The position numbers were made by a program, and so were the translations under genes. From the NCBI GenBank assembly GCA_016714685.1, contig JADKCH010000007.1:89056-153055 (forward strand): a stretch of 64,000 nt of DNA, in the 5' to 3' direction. This DNA is from Candidatus Geothrix odensensis. GTDB taxonomy: Bacteria > Acidobacteriota > Holophagae > Holophagales > Holophagaceae. Below the pieces are notes generated by a model. It made no database searches, was not told the origin of the DNA, and was given only the letters and a program-made list of their open reading frames with translations. Positions 8,787 to 18,203 of the stretch are shown here, piece by piece; within the stretch, counting starts at the first letter, position 1; every line of letters begins with the position of its first letter.

Positions 8787-9299
8787 ATGACGCGGAACTG
8801 GAGGGTCGCCATGGGAATGTTCTCCATGCTGGGATTGGCTGCGGCCGCGGACATCAAGGAAGGTATGAAAGCCCCGGCCTTCGAAGCGCAGGACCAGCAC
8901 GGGGCCACCATCCGCCTGAGTGATTTCCAGGGCAAGGCGGCGGTGGTTCTGTATTTCTACCCCAAGGACGACACTCCTGGCTGCACGGCCCAGGCCTGCA
9001 GCCTCCGCGATGGGTTCGCGGCCATCCAGGCCTCTGGGGCGGTGATTCTGGGCGTGAGCGCGGACGATACCCAGAGCCACAAGGCCTTCGCGGAGAAATT
9101 CCACCTGCCCTTCAGCCTCCTGGCGGACCCGGACAAGCGCATCATCGGGGCCTATGGGGTGAAGATGCCCCTGCTCGGCTTTGCCAAGCGCGTGACCTTC
9201 CTCATCGATCGGCAAGGCATCGTGCGCCGGGTGATCACCGACATCCGCACCAAGGACCATGACCAGCAGGTGGTCGCCTTCTTGAAGGGAATGTCCTAG
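8787..9299 (+). CDS. Peroxiredoxin, BCP/AhpC-TSA type
   Basis: Thiol peroxidase (170 aa) that reduces hydroperoxides at a reactive cysteine. The motif DTPGCTAQACSLRD contains both peroxidatic and resolving cysteines five positions apart, the alpha2-type BCP arrangement. Residues 1-20 (ending MLGLAAAA) are hydrophobic and look like a signal sequence, so a periplasmic form is likely (inference). The start has GGAGG six bases upstream. It is divergent from the dehydrogenase at 8726, sharing a 60-bp promoter gap. Confidence 0.87.
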   Translation: MTRNWRVAMGMFSMLGLAAAADIKEGMKAPAFEAQDQHGATIRLSDFQGKAAVVLYFYPKDDTPGCTAQACSLRDGFAAIQASGAVILGVSADDTQSHKAFAEKFHLPFSLLADPDKRIIGAYGVKMPLLGFAKRVTFLIDRQGIVRRVITDIRTKDHDQQVVAFLKGMS

Positions 9300-9372
9300 G
9301 GAATTCCTGCATTTGCATTGAGCCCAGAGGCCTTTCCGGGCTAGACTTCGGGCATCCACACGAGGTCTTGGA

Positions 9373-10740
9373 ATGGTGTTCTTCAACCACGCCACCCGGC
9401 AGATGACGGCGAAAATCGTCTACTACGGCCCGGGTCTGTGCGGAAAGACCACCAACCTGAACACCATCTACGGGAAGACGAGCCAGAAGGCCCGCGGTGA
9501 GATGGTGAGCCTCAACACCGAGACGGACCGCACGCTCTTCTTCGATCTGCTTCCCATGGACGTGGGCATGGTGGGCGGCTTCAAGACCAAGCTCCAGCTC
9601 TATACCGTGCCTGGCCAGGTCTTCTACAACAGCACCCGCAAGCTGGTTCTGAAGGGCGTGGACGGCATCGTCTTCGTGGTGGACAGCCAGACGCCGATGC
9701 TGGATGCCTGCAAGGAGAGCTACCAGAACCTGGAAGAGAACCTGCGTGAGCTGGGCCTGGTCCTGGGCGACATCCCCACTGTCTTCCAGTGGAACAAGCG
9801 CGACCTCCGGAATGTCATCTCCGTGGATGAACTGGAGGCGGTCTTCAATCCGAAAGGCGTGCCCAGCTTCCAGTCCGTGGCCTCCGACGGCACAGGTGTC
9901 TTCGAGACGTTGCGGGGCATCACCAAGCTCTCCCTCTCCCACATCAAGGCCCACGTGCTGGGCGAGTCCCAGGTGGCAGCCCCACCGCCTCCGGCGCAGG
10001 TGAAGCCGGCCCGCGCCGACATCGAAGCTCTCACCCTGTCGGACCTCCCCTCCGTCACCGACCTGCTGGACCTGGAGGACACGGCTCCCGTCGACCTGTC
10101 GACCGGTTCCGTGCCACTGCCGGATGAGGATGACGACAGCGGTCTCTTCATCGAAGCGCCGGTGCTTCCCGAGCATCCCGGGACGGCCGCGGACGAGATC
10201 GCCTTCTTGACGGACGGTGAGGAGCCCCTTCCGCCGGCAGCCCTGCCCGAAGGTGATGAACAACTCCTGCCCTCCTTCGAGCCAGAGCCGGCTCCTGTTC
10301 AGGAGCTTCAACCCGTCCAGGCGTCCATGCCCGTCCCGCCCCCCTTCGAGGCCGTTCCGGAGGTGGTGGAAGCCCCTGAACCAGCCTCTCTCACTGAAGT
10401 CCATGCGACGCTCCGTCCTGCCAAGGTCGGTGTGAAGCTGGACCCGCTGGCCGCCCTGGCCTCCCTGAAAGTGGAGACCAAGCGACTTCCCGCCAAGCCC
10501 AAATCGGTGGACCACAAGGATGCGATCAATTCCCTCATGGGCGAGCTGACCCAGGTGGGACGCTCGGGAGCCCCATCGATCCTCCGCCTCGAGGTGCCCA
10601 ACGATGTTGATGGGCAGGACATCGAGGTGGTGGTCCAGATCCGGCAGCGTGGTCAGGTTTTGGTGGAAGGCCAGATCCGCCGTCCCGCCCCCGGCAAGAG
10701 CAGCACGGCCAAGCTCAGCGTCGAGATGAAGCGGAGCTGA
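9373..10740 (+). CDS. mglA: MglA-type small GTPase with long C-terminal extension
   Basis: Residues 1-195 are a Ras-like GTPase of the MglA family: P-loop GPGLCGKTTN, switch/G3 region TVPGQVFYNSTRK, and G4 motif NKRDL. MglA controls cell polarity and gliding or twitching in myxobacteria and other bacteria. Canonical MglA is ~195 residues; this protein continues to 455. The extra part is rich in Pro, Glu and Ala (196-400) and ends in a short basic, beta-prone module (IEVVVQIRQRGQVLVEGQ). No MglB/Roadblock gene is beside it. lolA begins one base after the stop, so the two are probably co-transcribed. A TAGACT -10 candidate lies at 9341-9346. Confidence 0.88.
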   Translation: MVFFNHATRQMTAKIVYYGPGLCGKTTNLNTIYGKTSQKARGEMVSLNTETDRTLFFDLLPMDVGMVGGFKTKLQLYTVPGQVFYNSTRKLVLKGVDGIVFVVDSQTPMLDACKESYQNLEENLRELGLVLGDIPTVFQWNKRDLRNVISVDELEAVFNPKGVPSFQSVASDGTGVFETLRGITKLSLSHIKAHVLGESQVAAPPPPAQVKPARADIEALTLSDLPSVTDLLDLEDTAPVDLSTGSVPLPDEDDDSGLFIEAPVLPEHPGTAADEIAFLTDGEEPLPPAALPEGDEQLLPSFEPEPAPVQELQPVQASMPVPPPFEAVPEVVEAPEPASLTEVHATLRPAKVGVKLDPLAALASLKVETKRLPAKPKSVDHKDAINSLMGELTQVGRSGAPSILRLEVPNDVDGQDIEVVVQIRQRGQVLVEGQIRRPAPGKSSTAKLSVEMKRS

Positions 10741-10741
10741 G

Positions 10742-11323
10742 ATGCGGCTCCCAATCCTGTTCTGGCTCGCGGTGTCCCCGTGCTTCGCGTCCATGCCCGG
10801 CTGGTGGACCGCCTTCACCCGGATGCCTTCCATGGAAAGCCGTTTCCGCCAGGAAAGCGACAGCCTCGTGTTTGGCAAGCTGGCCCGGCAGGGGCGGCTG
10901 GCCCTGGCGCGGGGAGGGCGGTTGCGGGTGACCTACGAGGGCGGCCTGGCCATCACCTGCGATGGGCGCCACCTGGTGCAGTACGATCCGGACACCCGCA
11001 CGGCGCAGCGGGTGGAACTGGCCCGTGCGGTGCGGGACTTCCCCCTGCTGGGCATCCTGCTGGACCCGGCCCGCCTCGATCGACTCTACCGGGCGGAAGC
11101 CATCGCCGGGGATGGGGTGAAGCTCTCCCCCCGGGAACACGGCCTGCCGGAGCTGAAGGTCACGGGGCGCAGGGGCCTCCTCCATACCCTGGCCTGGACC
11201 GATCCCTCGGGGGCGCGCCAGACCCTGGAACTGCTCGACCCGAAATCGCCGGTGACCCTGGCGCCGGATGCATTCAAGCTGCAGGTTCCCGCCGGCACGC
11301 GCTGGTCTACTCCGAGCGGCTGA
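10742..11323 (+). CDS. LolA-like outer-membrane lipoprotein carrier
   Basis: Secreted protein of 193 residues with a short hydrophobic leader (MRLPILFWLAVSPCFA) and the LolA/LolB-fold pattern: MESRFRQES, a run of beta strands, GRHLVQYDPDTRTAQR, and TLELLDPKSP near the C-terminus. LolA shuttles lipoproteins across the periplasm, implying a diderm envelope. It follows mglA by one base. Its 3' end overlaps the convergent HAD gene by 17 bp. Confidence 0.75.
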   Translation: MRLPILFWLAVSPCFASMPGWWTAFTRMPSMESRFRQESDSLVFGKLARQGRLALARGGRLRVTYEGGLAITCDGRHLVQYDPDTRTAQRVELARAVRDFPLLGILLDPARLDRLYRAEAIAGDGVKLSPREHGLPELKVTGRRGLLHTLAWTDPSGARQTLELLDPKSPVTLAPDAFKLQVPAGTRWSTPSG

Positions 11324-12008
11324 AGGCGTCGAAGCGCTCGGGCTGCGGGTAGCGGATCCGCAACCAGCCATCGAGGTCGGCCACGGTGTCGAAGATCCGG
11401 GCCGCCCCGGCCGCGGTCAGCTCTTCGCGGCTGCCATAGCCCCAGCCCACGCCGATGGCCTCCAGGCCGTGGTCCCGGGCGGCCGCCATGTCCACGCCCC
11501 GGTCGCCGATGAAGACGCCGCCGGGCCAGATGGTGCCCCGTGCGGCCAGGTCCGCCAGCACCGTGGTCTTCGGCTGCCACTGGCCCTTGAGGCTGCTGCC
11601 GAAGATGTCGTCGAAGATCAGGTTCAGGTCGAACTGGTAGGCGATGCGCCGGGCGAAGAGGCTGGGCTTGGCGGACACGACGTAGATGCGGTGGCCCTGC
11701 CGCTTCAGGCGGTGCAGCAGGTGGAAGACCCCGGGGTAGAGCTCATGCTCGAAGACCCCATCCTCGCGGTAGCGCTCCCAGTAGAAGTCGAGGGCCGCCT
11801 CCAGGCGGGCGGGATCCTCAAGGCCCTGGAGGGAAGCCAGGGACTCCCGCATGCCGAGGCCGATCCAGCCCCGGATGGTGGCCTCGTCCGGCAGCTGCAG
11901 GCCGAAGGCCCCGCAGGTCTTCGCGAGGCAGTTCTGCACGCCGAGCAGGGGATCCACGAGGGTCCCATCGAGGTCGAAGCAGACGAGCCCGGGAGCTGCT
12001 TCGTCCAT
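11307..12008 (-). CDS. HAD-family hydrolase (phosphoglycolate phosphatase-like)
   Basis: Haloacid dehalogenase phosphatase (233 aa). Motif I is CFDLDGTLVDP, motif II VVSAKPS, the lysine of motif III is in QWQPKTTVL, and motif IV is FIGDRGVDMAAARDHG. A helical cap of the Gph type lies between motifs I and II. The substrate is not determinable; phosphoglycolate or another small phosphate ester is typical. It lies 6 bp downstream of ppa on the same strand, so the two likely share a transcript. Confidence 0.85.
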   Translation of the reverse strand: MDEAAPGLVCFDLDGTLVDPLLGVQNCLAKTCGAFGLQLPDEATIRGWIGLGMRESLASLQGLEDPARLEAALDFYWERYREDGVFEHELYPGVFHLLHRLKRQGHRIYVVSAKPSLFARRIAYQFDLNLIFDDIFGSSLKGQWQPKTTVLADLAARGTIWPGGVFIGDRGVDMAAARDHGLEAIGVGWGYGSREELTAAGAARIFDTVADLDGWLRIRYPQPERFDAFSRSE

Positions 12009-12014
12009 GCGGCC

Positions 12015-12548
12015 CTACTTCTTCTTTTTCTGCTGCTTGTTGTAGTTCTCGATGGAGGCCCGCACGAAGGCGTGGGCCTCGTCCTTGCCTCCCCAGCCGT
12101 CGCTGGCGACGCTCTTCCGCTCGAGGTCCTTGTAGGTGAGGAAGAAGTGTTCCACCTCGAGCAGGAAGTGGGGCGGCAGGTCACTGCGGGAGGTCACGTG
12201 GGCATAGGTGGGGTCATCCGTGGCCACGGCGAGGATCTTGGCGTCATGGCCCTTGTCGTCGGTCATGCGGAGCAGGCCGATGGGCCGGGCGCGGATCACC
12301 ACGCCTGGATAGGTCGAGCCGTTGATGAGCACCAGGATGTCGGCCGGATCGCCATCCTCGGCCAGGGTGCCGGGAATGAAGCCGTACTCGGCCGGGTAGT
12401 GGAAGGGCGAGAAGAGCACGCGGTCCACGTGCACCAGACCAGTGTGGTGGTCGATCTCGTACTTGATGCGCGAGCCCGTGGGGATCTCGATGATCGCATT
12501 GACGATCTCGGGCGCCTGGTTGCCTGGGTGGAGATGGAGGAAGGACAT
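12015..12548 (-). CDS. ppa: Inorganic pyrophosphatase
   Basis: Family I soluble pyrophosphatase (177 aa) that drives biosynthesis by hydrolysing PPi. The sequence shows the E-x-x-x-G-S-x-x-K-Y pattern (EIPTGSRIKYE), the PAEYGFIPGTLAEDGDPAD metal site and a lysine-rich tail (KQQKKKK). The start at MSFLHLHPG has GGAG six bases upstream; the ten extra residues of a longer frame are unsupported. Confidence 0.93.
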   Translation of the reverse strand: MSFLHLHPGNQAPEIVNAIIEIPTGSRIKYEIDHHTGLVHVDRVLFSPFHYPAEYGFIPGTLAEDGDPADILVLINGSTYPGVVIRARPIGLLRMTDDKGHDAKILAVATDDPTYAHVTSRSDLPPHFLLEVEHFFLTYKDLERKSVASDGWGGKDEAHAFVRASIENYNKQQKKKK

Positions 12549-12593
12549 GGGCACTCCGCGAGGGCTCGATGGTCGCATGGTCCCCGACTGGCG

Positions 12594-13679
12594 TCACGCG
12601 CCGGCCGGGGCCGCCAGCCGCAGGTGCACCGTGGTCCCATGGCCCATCTGGCTTTCGATGAAGAGAAGGCCGCCATGGGCCACGATGATGCGGTGGCAGA
12701 CGGCGAGTCCCAGTCCCGTGCCGCCGCCGAAGGTGCTGAAGAAGGGGTCGAACACCTTCGCCAGCGCTTCTTCCCGGATGCCGCAGCCGTTGTCCGAGAG
12801 CGTGAGGTGCCAGCAGGGCTGACCCTCCAGCCGCTCCTCGACGGCGGCCAGGGTGATGCGTGGCGTCTCTGCGTCCTCAAGGGCGCGGATGGCGTTCTGG
12901 AGCAGGTTCTGGGCGACCTGGCGCAGGAGGTCCGGGTCTCCGAGCCAGGTGGCCTGTTCGGGGACCTGGTTCTCCCAGGGGACGGCTTCCGCCAGCGTGG
13001 TGCTGCGCAGCACGTCCTCCCAGAATGGCCGGAGGGCGATGGCGCCCAGCTTGGGATGGAGATCCCGGCTGAATGACAGGGAATTCCCAACAAGGCTGTT
13101 CAACCGGCCGACCCCTTCCTGCATCTTGCGGGCGAGTTCCAGCGGTCCCGGCTGCTCGGCCAGATCCTGCACCAGCATCCCGGAGAACAAGGCCAGGCTG
13201 CCCAGTGGATTCCGGATCTCGTGGGCCAACTCCGCCGCCATGCGGCCCATGGCGGCCAGGCGATCCTCGCGGGTGGCCTGCTGGGCCCGCAGCACGGCTT
13301 CCGTGACGTCCCGCAGCGTGACGATGGTGCCGCCGTGGGGGGCGGAGCGGCGCTCCTCCTCGAAGATCAGCTCGCGGCCCTCCGCGGTCTGGACCCGCCG
13401 CTGGCCGCCGGGACTGCCGGGTTCCCAGGGGGCAGGCCCCTGCAGGAAGCGGCCTTCCAGGCCCTGGGGCCGGTTGGTGAACCGCAGCGAACCATCCTCC
13501 CCCAGCACCCAGATGGCGAAGGGGACGGCCTCGATGACGGTCTGGAGCTCGCCCTGGAGCTGGCCCAGCTGGGACTGGAGGGCCTCGTAGCGGGCCTGGA
13601 GGTGTTCGGAGGCCGCCGTAAAGGCTTCGAAGGCCTCCAGCAGCTGCCGGGGATCGGGATGGGTCTGGGCTTGGGTCAT
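12594..13679 (-). CDS. PAS-domain sensor histidine kinase
   Basis: Soluble two-component kinase of 361 residues: a coiled region (30-60), a PAS-like domain (65-145, AVPFAIWVLGEDGSLRFTN), the HisKA box AAELAHEIRNPLGSL at ~160 and an HATPase domain with NLLQNAIRAL, LSDNGCGI and GTGLGLAVCHRI. No transmembrane segment is visible. Last gene of the five-gene operon; its ATG overlaps the HEAT-protein stop by 4 bp. The partner response regulator is not in the operon. Confidence 0.88.
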   Translation of the reverse strand: MTQAQTHPDPRQLLEAFEAFTAASEHLQARYEALQSQLGQLQGELQTVIEAVPFAIWVLGEDGSLRFTNRPQGLEGRFLQGPAPWEPGSPGGQRRVQTAEGRELIFEEERRSAPHGGTIVTLRDVTEAVLRAQQATREDRLAAMGRMAAELAHEIRNPLGSLALFSGMLVQDLAEQPGPLELARKMQEGVGRLNSLVGNSLSFSRDLHPKLGAIALRPFWEDVLRSTTLAEAVPWENQVPEQATWLGDPDLLRQVAQNLLQNAIRALEDAETPRITLAAVEERLEGQPCWHLTLSDNGCGIREEALAKVFDPFFSTFGGGTGLGLAVCHRIIVAHGGLLFIESQMGHGTTVHLRLAAPAGA

Positions 13680-16042
13680 GGCTGCACCGGGCGATCCAGC
13701 ACGCGGCGCATGGCCTCGCGCTCCTCGCCCTTGGGTTCGGCCTCCACGGCCTTCCTCAGGGCGGCGAGGGCGTCCGGCGTGCCCAGAGCTGCCAAGGCCT
13801 TGGCGGCAGCCAGCCGGATGGGCTGCGGTTCCCCCCCGCCGAAGAAGCCCTTGCGGCGCAGGCAGTCCTGGAGCACCGGCAGGCACTTGGGAGAAGCGAT
13901 GTGGCCGAGGGTGTCCAGCGCCTGGACTCGGATGCGTTCCAGCACCCGCTTGTCCTGGGCCAGCTCGACGACCTGGGGCAGGCCCGCCTCGGAGCGCAGC
14001 TGGCCCAGGGCGAAGAGGATCTCCTGCATCGTCTCGGCGTCCGTGTCCTTCATCTGGGCCAGCAGGTGTGGCTCGGCGACGGGACCTCCCAGTTTCCACA
14101 GGGCCCGGATGGCGGTGCGGCGCACCCGGGGCTCCGGGTGGCGCAGAAGGGGGAGGATGCCCGGCAGGTTGCCGGCATTCCCGAGATCGGACAGGAGGGT
14201 CAGGGCGTTTCGCACCAGGTACCAGGCCGGAGCGGTGAGGGCGTCCATGAGCGGAGCCAGGGACGTGGGCCCCATGCTGCGCACGGCCTCGACCAGGCGG
14301 CCCCGGCGGGTGCGGTCGTTCTCCGCCCCCAGGCGGGCCAACAGGTGCCGTGCCATGGGTTCGCCCAGGAACTCGAGGTAGGGGTGCACCTCGAGGATCA
14401 TCTGGTCCCGTTCCAGCCCGAAGGCGTGGATGATGACCGCATCCATGAGGTCGGGGCGGGCGATGGCGGCCCGGAGGCGCAGCAGGGCCTCGTTCCGCCA
14501 GGGCTGCGGCTCCTCCAGGAAGGCGCACAGCCCTTCCAGATCCTGGAGCTCGGAGATGACCTGGCCCAGCTCCCCGCGGTAGATCAGGGCCGCCAGCAGG
14601 GAATCGATGGCCTCCACGGTCCACCGGTGGATCGGCGGATCGGGTTCCCAGGCGAAGTGGGCCCGGAGCGCCTCGGTCAGGGGACCTTCGCTGCCGGGCG
14701 GCAGGCCGGGATCGTCGGCCCAGCGGGCCACACCGGTAAGGGTCTGGATGCCCATGAGGCGGAGGCCGGGCCGGTCGCTGCGGAGGGTCTCGAGGAGCAC
14801 GTCCTGGATGCGGAGGAATTCATCGAAGCGGCGGAGGTCCAGCAGCTCCCGCAGGAGGGCCAGCCGCTCCTCCAGGCTCAGCTCGAACAGGTGGCCCTGC
14901 TCGAGCACTTTGAGCAGCTTGGCCTCCAGGCTCAGTTCCTCCCATTCGAGGTGGCGCAGGATGGCCTCGGCCTGGGTCGAATCCAGGCCCGCCAGGCGGA
15001 GGTGCGAGGACAGGCTCCGGACCAGGCGCTCCCGGTCCGGAAGGGGACGGAGGATGTCCTGGATCGGACCCCTGAGCAGGGGCCATGAGATCCCCTTGCT
15101 CAGGAGGGTGCTCGTGGCCACGGCCAGGATCTCCCCGGCCAGGGCTTTCACGCCGAGCCCCAGGCCGGCGGGATGATCCGGCAGGGAGCTGAGCCCGGCC
15201 AGCATCCCCATCTGGACTTCCGGGGCCAGACCCATCAGCACCTGGCGGAGGGTGCCCAGCTGCCCGGGTGTCGGCATCCCTTCGCCCAGCCCGAGCTCGT
15301 GGCCGAGGGGTCCCAGGCCGCTGAGATCCGCCGGGCTGAAACCGGGGAACGCCCCGTAGCCACCTTCGTCGAAGAGGCCGCCGGCGAAGCCGTCGCCGTC
15401 CCCCCGGGCGGAGCCGCCCAGCGCCCCACCATCGGATGAGCCCCGTTTGCCACCGCTGAGGCCTCCACCTGCACCGCCGGCGGGAGGGGCGCTCCGGCCC
15501 AGGGAAGCCAGCAGGGCCTCCCGGATGAACTTCACCAGGTTCTCCGGGGATGGGGAGGGCGGCGGCGGGGCGGGGCTGAAGGCCGGGGCTTTGTCCCCCG
15601 CCGCGGTTTCTTCGCCCTCGGTGACCTCCTGGTACCGGGTCTGCGACACCTTGATGCGGAGCACGCCCGCCCCGCGGAGCAGCCCCTCGAAGCCGCCCTG
15701 TTCCTCCAGCTTCGCGGGCTTGGTGCCCAGGCCCTCGAGGAACACGAGGAGCTCGTCGGACTGGACGCCGCGCTCGAAGACGAAGCCGCCGATGCCCCGC
15801 TCGGAAACGAGCTTCACGAGGGCCGAGACATGGGGACTGCGTGTGTCCTGAACCTGGCCATCGACGAAGGCCTTGGCACCCGAGACGACGAACTGGAGCC
15901 GCTCCTGCTGGGTCAGCCGCCGCTCGAGCAGCGCATGGGCCGCCGCCAGCCCTTCTTGGGCCCTGGGGTGGTGGGCGGTATACATCTGCAGCGCCTTGAG
16001 GGCCACGGCCAGACTCTGGGCGAGCTGCAGGAAGTCGCTCAT
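13676..16042 (-). CDS. Large HEAT-repeat protein
   Basis: 788-residue protein of unknown role. The N-terminal part (1-150) begins with a helical segment rich in alanine and leucine, 150-300 is Pro/Gly-rich and low in complexity, and from ~400 on there are repeated helical pairs of the HEAT type (for example LLRHPEPRVRRTAIRALWKLGG and LAAAKALAALGTPDALAALR). Such repeats form protein-binding solenoids. Position between an HD phosphohydrolase and a histidine kinase, with ATGA overlaps on both sides, suggests a scaffold or regulator for one of them (inference). Confidence 0.8.
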   Translation of the reverse strand: MSDFLQLAQSLAVALKALQMYTAHHPRAQEGLAAAHALLERRLTQQERLQFVVSGAKAFVDGQVQDTRSPHVSALVKLVSERGIGGFVFERGVQSDELLVFLEGLGTKPAKLEEQGGFEGLLRGAGVLRIKVSQTRYQEVTEGEETAAGDKAPAFSPAPPPPSPSPENLVKFIREALLASLGRSAPPAGGAGGGLSGGKRGSSDGGALGGSARGDGDGFAGGLFDEGGYGAFPGFSPADLSGLGPLGHELGLGEGMPTPGQLGTLRQVLMGLAPEVQMGMLAGLSSLPDHPAGLGLGVKALAGEILAVATSTLLSKGISWPLLRGPIQDILRPLPDRERLVRSLSSHLRLAGLDSTQAEAILRHLEWEELSLEAKLLKVLEQGHLFELSLEERLALLRELLDLRRFDEFLRIQDVLLETLRSDRPGLRLMGIQTLTGVARWADDPGLPPGSEGPLTEALRAHFAWEPDPPIHRWTVEAIDSLLAALIYRGELGQVISELQDLEGLCAFLEEPQPWRNEALLRLRAAIARPDLMDAVIIHAFGLERDQMILEVHPYLEFLGEPMARHLLARLGAENDRTRRGRLVEAVRSMGPTSLAPLMDALTAPAWYLVRNALTLLSDLGNAGNLPGILPLLRHPEPRVRRTAIRALWKLGGPVAEPHLLAQMKDTDAETMQEILFALGQLRSEAGLPQVVELAQDKRVLERIRVQALDTLGHIASPKCLPVLQDCLRRKGFFGGGEPQPIRLAAAKALAALGTPDALAALRKAVEAEPKGEEREAMRRVLDRPVQP

Positions 16043-16716
16043 GGGGGCGTCATCTCCGCGGGATCAGACCACTCGCGCCGGAGCTGGGCGTAGTGGGCTT
16101 CGATGAAGGCGAGGCGGCGCCGGCCCTCCTCCCGGGCCGGCTCCGTGTTGAAGCTGGCGGTGATGCCCCGGGCCAGGTCCAGCCAGGCCGTGCCGCGGCG
16201 CAGGATCTCCGCCGTGGTGATGGGCTGGAAGGCGCCGCTGATGCAGCCGAAGTGGATGAGGCTGGCGGCGCCGATCTTGCTGAGCTTGTCGCAGTCCCAG
16301 AGGCAGGCGGTCTCGAGGGGCTCCAGCCGCTTCGCGAGCTTGAGGCCGACATGGTGCTCGATCGCATGACGCACTGCCGGGATCTTCTCCATCGGGAAGT
16401 CCGTTCCGGCCAGGATCTCCTCCACCTTGGCGGAGGCGTCCTGGGCATGGGAGTCCTTGGCGTGGGGATCCTTCAGTCGCTTGGCCACATCGTGCAGCCA
16501 GGCGGCGCATTCCACCACCTCCGCATCGGCTCCGGTGGCGGGGGCCAGCCAGCGCGCCAGCAGCACGGCCGCATAGGTGTGCTCGAAGCGGTAGTTGAAG
16601 ATGGGCTGGTAGGCGCCGTCCACCTCATGGCCGATGCCCCAGAACCGGATCGCATCGGCGTCCGAGAAGCGCCGCAGCGCTTGTTCACAGGCGATCCGCC
16701 AAGGCGTGGTGGTCAT
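16039..16716 (-). CDS. HD-domain phosphohydrolase
   Basis: 225 residues with an HD-superfamily metal site: H in FEHTYAAVLLARW, HD in AAWLHDVAKRL, a later HH in IEHHVGLKL, and D in LWDCDKLSKIG. The arrangement resembles small predicted HD hydrolases acting on nucleotides or phosphorylated metabolites. It overlaps hutH and the HEAT gene by 4 bp each. Substrate is unknown. Confidence 0.82.
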   Translation of the reverse strand: MTTTPWRIACEQALRRFSDADAIRFWGIGHEVDGAYQPIFNYRFEHTYAAVLLARWLAPATGADAEVVECAAWLHDVAKRLKDPHAKDSHAQDASAKVEEILAGTDFPMEKIPAVRHAIEHHVGLKLAKRLEPLETACLWDCDKLSKIGAASLIHFGCISGAFQPITTAEILRRGTAWLDLARGITASFNTEPAREEGRRRLAFIEAHYAQLRREWSDPAEMTPP

Positions 16717-18203
16717 GGACGAGCTTCCTCATAGGCGCAGAGGGCGCCGAGGGTCTTGTTGATTTCCTCAAACATGACGCGATCGCTCCAGGGGGCGCAA
16801 GCCTCGGAGAGGCGATCCATCAGGGGTTGCAGGCCCGCGGCGGGGGCGAGGCCGAGGATGCGCACGCCCTCCAGGGCCATGCGGGCCTCGATGGCCAGCA
16901 CCTGCTCCAGGGCGTCCACGGCTCGCAGCAGCTTGCGGGCGGCGATGGGGCCCATGCTCACGTGGTCCTCCTTGCCGGCGCTGGTGGGGATGGTGTCCAC
17001 GCAGGCGGGGTGGGCCAGGCCCTTCATCTCGCTGACGAGGGCCGCCGAGGTGACGTGGGCCATCATGAAGCCCGATTCCAGGCCGCCGTTCTGGGTGAGG
17101 AAGGCGGGCAGGTCCGAGTAGGCCGGGTTCACCAGGCGCTCCTGGCGGCGCTCGGAGATGCTGGCCAGATCAGCCGCGGCAATGGCGAGCACGTCGCAGG
17201 CGAAGGCCGGGTACTGGCCGTGGAAGTTGCCGCCGGAGCGGGATTCCTGCGTGTCCGTGAAGATCATCGGATTGTCCGTGGCGCTGTTCAGCTCGCGTTC
17301 GAGGATGGCTCCGGCGAACTGGAGGGCGTCCCGCGTGACGCCATGCACCTGGGGGATGCAGCGCAGGCTGTAGGCGTCCTGCACGCGGTGGCAGTCCTGG
17401 TGGCTGTCGGCGATGGCGCTGGTGGCGCCAAGGATCTCGCGCATGTTCCTGGCCACGGCGATCTGGCCCGGATGGGGGCGGGCGGCGTGGATGCGGGGGT
17501 CGAAGGCGGCGCGGGTGCCACGCAGGGCCTCCAGGCTGAGGGCGGCGATTTCATCCGCCAGTCCGGCCAGGCGCGTGAACTTCTCCACGGCCAGGTTGCC
17601 CAGGGAGGTGATGAGCTGCGTGCCGTTGATGAGGGCCAGCCCCTCCTTGGCCTGCAGGGTCACGGGCTGGAGGCCGGCCTGGGCCAGGGCGTCGCCTCCG
17701 GATACATGCTTTTCGCCGAACCACGCCAGCCCCTCGCCCACGAGCAGGAGCGCCATGTGCGCCAGGGGGGCCAGGTCGCCGCTGGCGCCCACGCTGCCCT
17801 GGCTGGGCACCACGGGCACCACGTCGCGGTTCAGGCATTCCGTGAGCAGCCGGATGGGCTCGGGGCGGATGCCGCTGTGGGCCTTCAGCAGGCAGTTGAT
17901 GCGGGCGGCCATGAGCGCCCTCGTCTGATTCTTCGGCAGCGGCTCGCCCACGCCGGCGGCGTGGCTGCGGATGAGGTTGAGCTGGAGCAGCTGCAGCTGG
18001 TCCGGCGCGATGACCACGGTGGCGAACTGGCCGAAGCCGGTGTTGATGCCATAGACCGTGCGCCCCTCGGCCACGATGCGGTCCACCACGGCGCGGTTCT
18101 CGGCGACCAGGGCGAGGGCCCCCTCGTCGAGCGTGACCCCTTCCCCGGCGGCGATGCGCGCCAGCAGGGGCGCGGTCAGAGTGTGGCCATTGAGGTGGAT
18201 CAT
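16713..18203 (-). CDS. hutH: Histidine ammonia-lyase
   Basis: Deaminates L-histidine to trans-urocanate. 496 residues. The MIO cofactor triad Ala-Ser-Gly is in GSVGASGDLAPLAH; SHAAGVGEP and KEDHVSMG carry residues characteristic of histidine rather than tyrosine or phenylalanine lyases. Start at MIHLNGHTL has a GGAA site and overlaps the MFS gene by 4 bp. Unusually, hutU, hutI and hutG are absent here; the neighbours are a transporter, an HD protein and signalling genes. Confidence 0.92.
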   Translation of the reverse strand: MIHLNGHTLTAPLLARIAAGEGVTLDEGALALVAENRAVVDRIVAEGRTVYGINTGFGQFATVVIAPDQLQLLQLNLIRSHAAGVGEPLPKNQTRALMAARINCLLKAHSGIRPEPIRLLTECLNRDVVPVVPSQGSVGASGDLAPLAHMALLLVGEGLAWFGEKHVSGGDALAQAGLQPVTLQAKEGLALINGTQLITSLGNLAVEKFTRLAGLADEIAALSLEALRGTRAAFDPRIHAARPHPGQIAVARNMREILGATSAIADSHQDCHRVQDAYSLRCIPQVHGVTRDALQFAGAILERELNSATDNPMIFTDTQESRSGGNFHGQYPAFACDVLAIAAADLASISERRQERLVNPAYSDLPAFLTQNGGLESGFMMAHVTSAALVSEMKGLAHPACVDTIPTSAGKEDHVSMGPIAARKLLRAVDALEQVLAIEARMALEGVRILGLAPAAGLQPLMDRLSEACAPWSDRVMFEEINKTLGALCAYEEARP

